Notes under the pieces: generated by a model
What the model was told of the DNA's origin: nothing
What the model saw: the letters and a program-made list of their open reading frames with translations, nothing else
Databases searched by the model: none
Position numbers and translations under genes: made by a program
In this document: piece after piece, positions 35,481 through 42,879 of the stretch
Layout: each line of letters opens with the position of its first letter
How positions within the stretch are numbered: the first letter of the stretch is position 1
Assembly (NCBI GenBank): GCA_020639115.1
Contig: JACKHG010000012.1
Location: forward strand, 62,001 to 126,000
Origin: Phycisphaerales bacterium
GTDB taxonomy: Bacteria > Planctomycetota > Phycisphaerae > UBA1845
Reading direction: 5' to 3'
DNA length: 64,000 bases

Positions 35481-36179
35481 CAGGAAGCGGAAGCGGAAGA
35501 TGGCCCAGAGGGCGGCGACTCCGTCGCGCCAGGTGATCTTCTTGCCCTCGGCGTAGTCGCGGCCGGCGTAGCTGATGCCCACTTCGTAGACGCGCCAGCG
35601 GCCCTTGGCGACGCGGGCGGTGAGTTCGGGCTCGATGGTGAAGCTGTTGCTGACGAGCTTCATCGAGTCGACGACCTCCTTGCGAAACACCTTATAGCAC
35701 GTCTCCATGTCGGTGAGGTTCAGGTTGGTCATCATGTTCGACAGGGTGGTGAGCATGCGGTTGCCCATCATGTGCCAGAACAGGTGGACGCGGTGGGCCT
35801 CGGACCCGATGAAGCGTGAGCCGTAGACGACGTCGGCGCGGCCGGCGAGGATCGGCCGGAGCAGTTGGGGGTAGTCGGCGGGGTCGTACTCGAGGTCGGC
35901 GTCCTGGATGAGCAGGATGTCGCCGCTGGCGAGTTCGAAGCCCCTGCGGACCGCGGCGCCCTTGCCCATGTTCTTGGGCTGGAGCTGGACGACGATGCGT
36001 TCGTCGGGGTACTCCTGCTGGATGGGCTCGTAGAGTTCGCGGGTGCCGTCGGTGCTGCCGTCGTCGACGAGGACGATCTCGCGTTTGAGGCCGGTCTCGA
36101 CCGCGATGACGCGGCGGATGATTTCGCGCAGCGTCTTGTGCTCGTTGTATACCGGGATGACGATCGAGAGGGTGTCCAT
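35478..36179 (-). CDS. Family 2 glycosyltransferase (polyprenyl-phosphate sugar synthase type)
   Basis: A 233-residue protein, all of it GT-A catalytic domain. The start is MDTLSIVIPVYNEHKTLREI. VLVDDGSTDGT binds UDP or GDP sugar, and LLIQDADLEYDPADYPQLL contains the DxD metal site. GNRMLTTLSN, LTDMETCYKVFRKEV and the tail GRDYAEGKKITWRDG match the dolichyl- or undecaprenyl-phosphate mannose/glucose synthase group. No C-terminal membrane helices are present. It lies upstream of kdsD in the opposite reading sense of the repeat array, and both genes fit envelope polysaccharide assembly. Confidence 0.88.
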   Translation of the reverse strand: MDTLSIVIPVYNEHKTLREIIRRVIAVETGLKREIVLVDDGSTDGTRELYEPIQQEYPDERIVVQLQPKNMGKGAAVRRGFELASGDILLIQDADLEYDPADYPQLLRPILAGRADVVYGSRFIGSEAHRVHLFWHMMGNRMLTTLSNMMTNLNLTDMETCYKVFRKEVVDSMKLVSNSFTIEPELTARVAKGRWRVYEVGISYAGRDYAEGKKITWRDGVAALWAIFRFRFL

Positions 36180-36214
36180 ACCGCTCTATCGGTCCGTCGC
36201 GGGGTTATTCGTGA

Positions 36215-36233
36215 GACCGGTCTGGAGCCGGTC
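36215..36233. repeat. Diverged single copy of the GACCG palindrome
   Basis: GACCGGTCTGGAGCCGGTC between the glycosyltransferase and kdsD resembles the core of the 35-bp array with several substitutions while keeping the inverted-repeat form. Confidence 0.4.
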
Positions 36234-36265
36234 CGCCGGGGGTTGGCCCGGCTCTGCGGGGCTTT

Positions 36266-37297
36266 TCAGGGGCCCTCGAAGGTGCTGAAGCCGGCGGCGA
36301 CGAGGTCCTGGATGTCGATCAGGCCCACGAGGCGGTGATCGGCGTCGACCGCGGGCAGTTCGTCGATGCGGTAGCGTTGCATCGTGTGCAGGGCGTCGGC
36401 GACCAGGTCGTCCTGGCTGGCGAACTTGGGATTTTTCGTCATGACCGCGCTCATGCGGATGTCGAGTGGCTGGCCCGCGCGGTGCAGGCGGCGGAGGTCG
36501 CCGTCGGTGAAGAAGCCGACGAGCTTGCCGGCGGCGTCGACGACGGCTGCCGCCCCGGCGCGGCGGGGGGCTGAGGCGCACACGTCGTAGTAGCGGTCGA
36601 GCGGGTCATCGGGGGCGAGCTGCGGGCAGTCGGTCTCGCGGCGCATCACTTCGTGGACGCGCATGAGGCTGCGGCCGAGGGCGCCGCCGGGATGGAACTG
36701 GGCGTATTGCTCGGGGGAGACGTTGCGCAGTTTCATCACGGTGAGGGCGAGGGCGTCGCCGAGGGCGAGCATGGCGGTGGTGCTGGCGCTGGGGGCGAGT
36801 CCGAGCGGGCAGGCCTCCGCGACGTCGCCGATGTCGAGCACGACGTCGGCGAGGTGGGCGCCGCGCGAGCGGGGGCGGCCGGTCATGAGCATGATCCGGC
36901 AGCCGAACTTGCGGAACACCGGGAAAAGCCGCACGAGTTCCTCGGACTCGCCGCTGTTGGAGAGGGCGAGGATGAGGTCCTCGGGCTGGATCATGCCGAG
37001 GTCGCCGTGGATGGCCTCCGCCGGGTGGAGCGCGTAGCTGGGGGTGCCGGTGCTGGCGAGCGTGGCCTGGATCTTGCGGCCCACGATGCCGGCCTTGCCC
37101 ATGCCCGTGACGGCGACGCGTCCCGCGCAGGTCAGCGTGAGTTCGACGGCCTGGGTGAAGCCGGCGCCGAGGTTGGCGCGGGCCTGCGCGATCGCGGCGC
37201 CCTCGCGTTCGAGGACCGCGCGGCCGAGTTCGAGGATTTCCTCGGGGCCGGGCTGCGGACCGGCGGGTGCGGCGCTGGTTGCGGGGTCTGCCTTCAT
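36266..37297 (-). CDS. kdsD: Arabinose-5-phosphate isomerase (KdsD/KpsF/GutQ family)
   Basis: A 343-residue protein. The SIS domain (residues of about 25-205) has RVAVTGMGKAGIVGRKIQATL, LHPAEAIHGDLGMI with the catalytic His, and LALSNSGESEELV. Two CBS domains follow (about 215-340: HEVMRRETDCPQLAP, KLVGFFTDGDLRRL, SAVMTKNPKFA, LVGLIDIQDLVAAG). It should interconvert ribulose-5-phosphate and arabinose-5-phosphate, the first step toward Kdo of lipopolysaccharide. The start is ATG 37297. Downstream on the same strand is the glycosyltransferase. Upstream is a small membrane protein. Confidence 0.94.
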   Translation of the reverse strand: MKADPATSAAPAGPQPGPEEILELGRAVLEREGAAIAQARANLGAGFTQAVELTLTCAGRVAVTGMGKAGIVGRKIQATLASTGTPSYALHPAEAIHGDLGMIQPEDLILALSNSGESEELVRLFPVFRKFGCRIMLMTGRPRSRGAHLADVVLDIGDVAEACPLGLAPSASTTAMLALGDALALTVMKLRNVSPEQYAQFHPGGALGRSLMRVHEVMRRETDCPQLAPDDPLDRYYDVCASAPRRAGAAAVVDAAGKLVGFFTDGDLRRLHRAGQPLDIRMSAVMTKNPKFASQDDLVADALHTMQRYRIDELPAVDADHRLVGLIDIQDLVAAGFSTFEGP

Positions 37298-37374
37298 CGC
37301 CGGGCCATTATCCCGCTTGGGGCGGCGGCGACAAGTGCAGCCTGCGGGTGAGCGCACACGGGTGGCGCCGTCTG

Positions 37375-37641
37375 CTAGCGTCCGCTGACGAATGCGGATT
37401 TCACCGCCGGCCAGAGGAAGACCGCGACGGAGGCGATGGCGATGACCTGGGCGACGCGCGCGGCCCAGGGGGACGCGGATACGGTCAAGGCCTGGTTGGC
37501 GAGCGAGAAGGTGCCGAAGAGCCCGAAGATCAACATGCCCGTACCGAGCAAGCGGAGCGGGTGCCCTCAGCAGAAGCGCGCGGCGAGGATGGCGCCGGCG
37601 AGCGGCACGAGTGATACGAGCAGTGCGATTTTTCCGTCCAT
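37375..37641 (-). pseudogene. 88-codon three-helix membrane protein interrupted by an in-frame TGA
   Basis: From ATG 37641 (AAGGAA eight bases upstream) the frame reads MDGKIALLVSLVPLAGAIL, then a TGA at codon 25 (37567-37569), and without any frame change GHPLRLLGTGMLIFGLFG, ANQALTVSAS, VAQVIAIASVAVFLWPAV, stopping at 37375. All three parts are hydrophobic helices, as in small YidH/DUF-like membrane proteins. TGA may be a mutated TGG (Trp), a sequencing error, or less likely a recoded codon. It could be cotranscribed with kdsD 77 bases downstream. I do not know its function. Confidence 0.5.
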
Positions 37642-37864
37642 CGATGTTGTTCCTTCGGCGGCGTCGTCCCGGCTTTTTGTGCATCGGCAGAATCGCTACG
37701 GCAGGAGTATAGCGCTTGGGGATTGCGGGGGCGAACCGATTATCAGACGGCGTGCGGCGCGGGTTTGCGGACCGTGGACCGCGCCCGCCGGGTGGGCCTA
37801 CGATTGCCTGCCGGTGCGGGCGGCGACGGGGGCGTGCGTCGCGGCGCCGGCTGGAGGGGTGAGA

Positions 37865-37942
37865 ATGACAATGGTGTGCGCCGTGGTTGCGACGGGTTGC
37901 GTGCTGGGTATCCTGCTTTGCGGGTTGCACGAGGCCGACTGA
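37865..37942 (+). CDS. Possible 25-residue membrane peptide upstream of the Nudix gene
   Basis: A short frame (MTMVCAVVATGCVLGILLC, then GLHEAD) begins eight bases after a strong GGAGG and ends 11 bases before the Nudix start. It is a single hydrophobic helix with three Cys. It could be a real small protein or a leader that couples translation to the Nudix hydrolase. The only evidence is the ribosome-binding site and the position. Confidence 0.3.
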   Translation: MTMVCAVVATGCVLGILLCGLHEAD

Positions 37943-37953
37943 AGGGAGGCGCA

Positions 37954-38478
37954 GTGAAGCAGGGCGACGGCAAGGAGATCATCGCGGCGGGCAAGTACAT
38001 GAACTTTGCGCGCCGGGGCCGCTGGGAATTCGTGGAGCGCAAGAATCTCAGCGGCATCGTCGCCATCGTGGCGGTGAACGCCCGCGACGAGTTGATCCTG
38101 GTTGAACAGTTCCGCGCGCCCACGAACTGCCGGGTGGTGGAGCTGCCCGCGGGCCTGGTGGGCGACGAGGCGGCGCTGCACGGCGAGTCGCTGGAGACGG
38201 CGGCCCGGCGTGAGCTGGAGGAGGAGACGGGGTACACAGCCGAGCGCTTCGAGTATCTCTTCGAGGGGGCGGCGTCGTCGGGGATCATCGACGAAATCAT
38301 CGCGTTCTACCGCGCGCTCGAGCCGCGGAAGATCGGCGCGGGCGGCGGCGACGACTCGGAGGACATCGTGGTGCACGAGGTTCCGCTGGCCGATGTGCAC
38401 GCGTGGCTGGCGGACCGCCGGGCCGCGGGCGCGGCGACGGACATCAAGATCTACGCCGCGCTGGCATTTCTCAAGTAG
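37954..38478 (+). CDS. Nudix hydrolase, ADP-ribose pyrophosphatase type
   Basis: A 174-residue protein. The complete Nudix box is GESLETAARRELEEETGY (REL-EE metal-binding helix). Upstream strands (IVAIVAVNARDELILVEQFR and RVVELPAGLVGDE) match the ADP-ribose pyrophosphatase/NudF subgroup, which splits ADP-ribose to AMP and ribose-5-phosphate. The GTG start at 37954 follows AGGGAGG. The gene overlaps the tail of the convergent symporter gene by eight bases (38471-38478). Substrate is inferred from the subgroup. Confidence 0.88.
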   Translation: MKQGDGKEIIAAGKYMNFARRGRWEFVERKNLSGIVAIVAVNARDELILVEQFRAPTNCRVVELPAGLVGDEAALHGESLETAARRELEEETGYTAERFEYLFEGAASSGIIDEIIAFYRALEPRKIGAGGGDDSEDIVVHEVPLADVHAWLADRRAAGAATDIKIYAALAFLK

Positions 38479-39880
38479 ACTCTGACGCAAGTTCCACGCC
38501 ATCATGGGTGTCGCGGGTCCGCGGCTCCGCAAACGCAACGATCAGGAAGGTGGCCAGGGCCACGCCGAGCGACACGAGGTAGGGTGTCGGCAGGGCGAGG
38601 GCGTGCTTGGCCAGCAGGTAGGAGCCCATGCCCGTGGCGAGCGTGGCGGTGCCGGTCCACGGTCCGCCCCAGCGGGTAAAGAGCGCGAAGAGCACGGTGA
38701 CGAGCACGCCCGACGAGCCGAACGCGGAGGCCTCCTCGACCAAGTGGTAGACGCTCTCGGCGTGGAGGGCGAGCAGGTAGGCGATGACGCCGAAGCCGGC
38801 GGTGGCGAAGCGGGCCCAGCGCACCTTGTGGCGATCGTCCATTTTGGGCAGCAGGGGGATGACGATGTTGTGCGACACCAGCGAGGACGCGGAGAGCAGG
38901 GCGCTGTCCACGGTGGAGAGGATGGCGGAGGCGAGCGCACCGGCGAAGAGGATGTATAGCGCGGTGGGCAGGTAGCGCTGGGCCATGAGCGGCAGGATCT
39001 GCTCGCCGTGCTCGAGGTCGGGGATGACGGCGGGTCCGAGCAGGCCGATGATCACGGGGATCGAGCCGAGCAGGAAGTAGGCTGCGCCGGCGAAGAGCGC
39101 GCTGCGCCGGGCGACCGACGCGCTGCGGGCGGCGGACGCGCGGGCGACCAGTTCCTGGGCGACGAGGGAGCCGCAGATCGGCACGGCCCAGAGTTCGAGC
39201 TTGCCCAGGATGCCGAGGCCCTCCTGGCCGAAGGGGTTGAGGCGGTGCACGTCGATGAGGCCCCAGGCGGCGGTGACGCCACCATGGGCGCGGGTCACGG
39301 CGAATCCGACGATGACGAGTCCGAGGATCAGCACGATGCCCTGGATGAGGTCGGTGATGACATCGGCGAGCAGGCCGCCCAGCACCGTGTAGGTGATGAC
39401 GATGGCGGCGGCGATGGTGATGGCGATTTCGGCGTTCAGGGCCGAGGACGCGGAGAGGATGTGGCCGAAAGCGCGGATCTGGGCAGCCGCCCAGATGACC
39501 GACGTGGGGACGATCAGCAGCACGACGAGCTTCTCAGCCGATATGCCGAAGCGGTCGCGGATCAGGTCGCCGAGGGTGACGAGCTTGCGCCGCCAGAGCG
39601 GGGCGGCGAGGAATGCGCCCATCAGCAGCAGGCAGAGGCAGTAGCCGAAGGGGTCGGCGGTGCAGCCAGCCAGGCCTTCCTCGTAGACGGCGCCGGCTGA
39701 TCCGATGCAGGTTTCCGCGCCGAACCAGGTGGCGAAGATCGAGAACATGGCCATCACGGGTCCGAGACGGCGGCCGGCGATGAAGTAGTCGTCCTCGCTG
39801 CGGACCCGTCGGGCGACGAATGCGCAGATGGCGAGTTGGAGGGCGACGTAGATCAGGACGGACACGAGCACGACGTTCAA
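38471..39880 (-). CDS. Sodium:solute symporter (SSS family)
   Basis: A 469-residue membrane protein with about 13 hydrophobic helices. Family text includes DDYFIAGRRLGPVMAMFSIF near the N-terminus, FGAETCIGSAGAVYEEG, YTVLGGLLADVITDLIQGIVLI, and the helix with ASAILSTVDSALLSASSLVSHNIV, which holds the conserved sodium-site serines (STVDS). Transport is Na+-driven. The substrate could be a sugar, amino acid, pantothenate or proline and cannot be told. It has the usual length for the family and its own promoter region, divergent from ispH. Confidence 0.92.
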   Translation of the reverse strand: MNVVLVSVLIYVALQLAICAFVARRVRSEDDYFIAGRRLGPVMAMFSIFATWFGAETCIGSAGAVYEEGLAGCTADPFGYCLCLLLMGAFLAAPLWRRKLVTLGDLIRDRFGISAEKLVVLLIVPTSVIWAAAQIRAFGHILSASSALNAEIAITIAAAIVITYTVLGGLLADVITDLIQGIVLILGLVIVGFAVTRAHGGVTAAWGLIDVHRLNPFGQEGLGILGKLELWAVPICGSLVAQELVARASAARSASVARRSALFAGAAYFLLGSIPVIIGLLGPAVIPDLEHGEQILPLMAQRYLPTALYILFAGALASAILSTVDSALLSASSLVSHNIVIPLLPKMDDRHKVRWARFATAGFGVIAYLLALHAESVYHLVEEASAFGSSGVLVTVLFALFTRWGGPWTGTATLATGMGSYLLAKHALALPTPYLVSLGVALATFLIVAFAEPRTRDTHDGVELASEST

Positions 39881-39965
39881 GGCGGTTTCCTCGTCTTCAG
39901 CCCCTGGGGGGCGGGTAGTTTAGTGGGAATGCACGCGGATCGCGACGGTTCGCGGGGCGGTTGCC

Positions 39966-39993
39966 TTGACAGCAAATCGGGCTACCGGACAAT
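39966..39993 (+). promoter_or_regulatory. Sigma-70-like promoter upstream of ispH
   Basis: A perfect TTGACA at 39966-39971 is followed, after 16 bases, by GACAAT. This gives a leader of roughly 160 bases to the ispH start. The -10 match is only four of six. Confidence 0.4.
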
Positions 39994-40160
39994 GACCAGA
40001 TTCGGGCGTGCGCCCGCTGGATGCCGAGGTTCGCGGTGGTCGCAAGCCGGCGCGCTGCCTACAAACCTGCAAGCCGAGTCGCTTCCGACGGGAGCGCCGC
40101 AAGATACGACGGAATCGCGTTCAACCGGGCTGCCGCCCCCACACGAAAGACCGCCGCCGC

Positions 40161-41123
40161 GTGAAGGTTCTGCTCGCCAATCCGAGATGCTACTGCGCCG
40201 GGGTCGACCGCGCGGTGCAGATTGTGGAACTGGCCCTGGAGCGGTTCAAGCCGCCGGTGTACGTGCGCAAGGAGATCGTGCACAACCGCTACGTTGTGGA
40301 GCGGTTGCGGGGCATGGGTGCGATCTTCGTGGACGAATTGAGCGATGTGCCCGCGGGGGCGCTGGTGATCTTCAGTGCCCACGGGGTGGCGCCGGAAGTG
40401 TTCGCGGACGCGCGGACGCGGGACCTGCGGGTGATCGACGCGACGTGTCCGCTGGTGAGCAAGGTGCACCACGAGGTGTTGCGGTTCGTAAAGGACGGGT
40501 ACCACATCGTGCTGATCGGGCGACGTGGCCACGAGGAGGTCGAGGGGACGATGGGGCACTCGGCTGCGGACATCACGCTGATCGAAAACGCCGAGCAGGC
40601 CCGGACGCGTGACGTGCCGCGGCACGAGCGGTTGATGGTGCTCACCCAGACGACGCTGAGCGTGGACGACACGCGGGTCGTGATGGACGCGCTGCGCGAG
40701 CGGTTTCCGCACATTCAACTGCCGCCGACCGAGGACATCTGCTACGCGACGCAGAACCGGCAGAACGCGGTGAAGGAGATGTGCAACCGGGGGATCGACC
40801 TGCTGCTGGTGGTGGGGTCGCAGAATTCGAGCAACGCGGCGCGGCTGGTGGAGACGGCTGAGGTGCGCGGCGTGTCGGGGCAGTTGATCGACGGCCCCGG
40901 CGACATCAATCCGCACTGGCTCGACGGCGTGCACGCGGTGGGCGTGACGGGGGGGGCGAGTACGCCGGACGAGGTGGTGCAGAGCGTGATCGCGCGGTTG
41001 AAGGAACTCGGCGCGACGGACGTCGAAGTCAGCTCGACGACGGAAGAGAATACGGTGTTCCAGTTGCCGGTGGTCCTGCGGCGTGGCGAGGAGCCGGTGG
41101 CGTGGGCGGAAGCGGGGGAGTGA
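40161..41123 (+). CDS. ispH: 4-hydroxy-3-methylbut-2-enyl diphosphate reductase
   Basis: A 320-residue protein that makes IPP and DMAPP in the last step of the MEP isoprenoid pathway, using a 4Fe-4S cluster. The three cluster cysteines are in CYCAGVDRAV (Cys12), VIDATCPLVSKVH, and EDICYATQNRQ. Catalytic neighbours are IFSAHGVAPEV and VVGSQNSSNAARLVE, with TTEENTVFQLP at the end. GTG 40161 gives the standard N-terminus VKVLLANPRCYCAG. Its stop lies 70 bases before the PfaD gene, so the Pfa-like operon could read on from its promoter. Confidence 0.95.
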   Translation: MKVLLANPRCYCAGVDRAVQIVELALERFKPPVYVRKEIVHNRYVVERLRGMGAIFVDELSDVPAGALVIFSAHGVAPEVFADARTRDLRVIDATCPLVSKVHHEVLRFVKDGYHIVLIGRRGHEEVEGTMGHSAADITLIENAEQARTRDVPRHERLMVLTQTTLSVDDTRVVMDALRERFPHIQLPPTEDICYATQNRQNAVKEMCNRGIDLLLVVGSQNSSNAARLVETAEVRGVSGQLIDGPGDINPHWLDGVHAVGVTGGASTPDEVVQSVIARLKELGATDVEVSSTTEENTVFQLPVVLRRGEEPVAWAEAGE

Positions 41124-41193
41124 CGGCGGCTCAACGCCGGCGTCGTGACAGATCGAATCAGCACGCGGTCTTGAAGCCAGGAGCAACGAACCA

Positions 41194-42879
41194 GTGACGC
41201 GCACGTGCGGCACGATGCACAGAATGCCTACCGCGATGGGGTGGTGGTGCGGCGATCCGGAGGAGGTGCGCACGGGCGCGGCGGACGTCGCGGACGCGCT
41301 GGCCTGCGTGGGCACGCCGGTCTTCGCGGTCGAGGTGGACGGCGCCGTAGGCGTCACATCCACCGGGCGTGCGACGCTCGCGGCGGAGGGCGGTGGCGAG
41401 GGATATCGGCTGCGGGGGTACGCGCCGGCGCTGGCGCCGGAGCAACTGGGCGATCCGGAATTTCGCAAGGACCACGGGGTGCGGTACGCGTACGTCGCGG
41501 GGGCGATGGCGAACGGGATCACGTCGGAGCGGCTGGTGGAGGCGATGGCCCGGGCGGGGATGCTGGCGTACTTCGGGTCAGCCGGGCTGGATCCGGCGCG
41601 GGTCGAACAGGCGATTGAGCGTCTCGACGGGCTCGGCGAACTGCCGTACGGATTCAATCTGATCCACAGCCCGAACGAGCCGGACCTGGAGGCTGCGGTC
41701 GTCGATTTGTACCTGCGGCGCGGCGTGCGGCGGGTGAGTGCGTCGGCGTACCTGGGGCTGACGTTGCCGCTGGTGCGGTACCGGCTGTCCGGCGTGCACC
41801 GTGACGCATCGGGTCGCGTGGTGGCGCCGAACCGGGTGACGGCGAAGGTGTCGCGGGTGGAGGTGGCCCGGCGGTTCTTCAGTCCGGCGCCGCAGGATCT
41901 GGTGGCGGCGCTGGTGCAGGCGGGCGAGCTGACGGCGGACCAGGCGCAGATGGCGCTGGAGATTCCCGTAGCGGACGATCTGACCGCGGAGGCGGATTCG
42001 GGCGGGCACACGGACAACCGGCCGGCGTTGGCGCTGATTCCGACGATGCTGGCGTTGCGTGACGAGCTGCAGGCGAAGCACGGGTATGCGTCGCGGCTGA
42101 GGGTCGGGGCGGCTGGCGGGATCGCCACGCCGGCGTCGACGGCGGCTGCGTTTGCGCTGGGTGCGGCGTACGTGCTGACGGGTTCGATCAACCAGGCGTG
42201 CGTAGAGTCGGGCAGTTCGGACGCGGTGCGGCAGATGCTGGCGGAGGCGGGCCAGGCGGACGTGATGATGGCGCCGGCGGCGGACATGTTCGAGATGGGC
42301 GTGCAGGTGCAGGTGCTGAAGCGCGGGACGATGTTCGGGATGCGCGCGCGGAAGTTGTACGAGCTGTACCGGGCGCACGCGTCGATCGAGGCGTTGCCGG
42401 CGGCGCAGCGGGCGGTGCTCGAGCGTGACTATTTCCGCTGCACGCTGGAGGAGGCGTGGGCGCAGACGCGGGCGTTCTTCGCCGTGCGTGATCCGCGGCA
42501 GATCGAGCGGGCGGAGGGGGATGCGCGGTTCAAACTGGCGCTGGTTTTTCGCAAGTACCTCGGCCAGTCGTCGCGGTGGGCCAACGCGGGCGAGCCGACG
42601 CGGCAGGCGGACTACCAGGTGTGGTGCGGTCCGGCGATGGGTGCGTTCAACGAGTGGACGCGGGGGACGTTTCTGGCGGAGCCGGCGCGGCGGGACGTGG
42701 TCACGGTGGCGCGGAACCTGCTCACCGGGGCGGCGGCGCTGACGCGGGCGAGCTGGTTGCGGAGTGCGGGTGTGGCGTTGCCGCCGGAGGCGGAGCGGTT
42801 TGCACCGCGGGAGGCGGGCGCGCTGGACCGGTTGGGCGGCGCGGCGGCCACGGCGGTGGCAGAAGGGATTGCGAACTGA
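41194..42879 (+). CDS. pfaD: PfaD-like trans-acting enoyl reductase
   Basis: A 561-residue protein. In polyunsaturated fatty-acid and related lipid synthases PfaD is a flavin-dependent enoyl reductase acting on the PfaA/PfaC-bound chain. Conserved text includes HGVRYAYVAGAMANGI, FGSAGLDPARVEQAI, PYGFNLIHSPNEPDLE, VSASAYLGLTLPLVRYR, PNRVTAKVSRVEVA, RVGAAGGIATPASTAAAF and LTGSINQACVESGSSDAVR, and FRKYLGQSSRWAN near the C-terminus. GTG 41194 has AGGAG ten bases upstream. ATG 41215 is an alternative. Its TGA overlaps the ATG of the next synthase gene by one base, so translation is coupled. Confidence 0.93.
   Translation: MTRTCGTMHRMPTAMGWWCGDPEEVRTGAADVADALACVGTPVFAVEVDGAVGVTSTGRATLAAEGGGEGYRLRGYAPALAPEQLGDPEFRKDHGVRYAYVAGAMANGITSERLVEAMARAGMLAYFGSAGLDPARVEQAIERLDGLGELPYGFNLIHSPNEPDLEAAVVDLYLRRGVRRVSASAYLGLTLPLVRYRLSGVHRDASGRVVAPNRVTAKVSRVEVARRFFSPAPQDLVAALVQAGELTADQAQMALEIPVADDLTAEADSGGHTDNRPALALIPTMLALRDELQAKHGYASRLRVGAAGGIATPASTAAAFALGAAYVLTGSINQACVESGSSDAVRQMLAEAGQADVMMAPAADMFEMGVQVQVLKRGTMFGMRARKLYELYRAHASIEALPAAQRAVLERDYFRCTLEEAWAQTRAFFAVRDPRQIERAEGDARFKLALVFRKYLGQSSRWANAGEPTRQADYQVWCGPAMGAFNEWTRGTFLAEPARRDVVTVARNLLTGAAALTRASWLRSAGVALPPEAERFAPREAGALDRLGGAAATAVAEGIAN

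Noticed and set aside
37567..37569. Selenocysteine at the in-frame TGA
   Set aside because: No convincing bacterial SECIS hairpin can be drawn directly after the TGA and the protein is not of a redox type. A Trp codon change is simpler. It is kept as a finding with other explanations.
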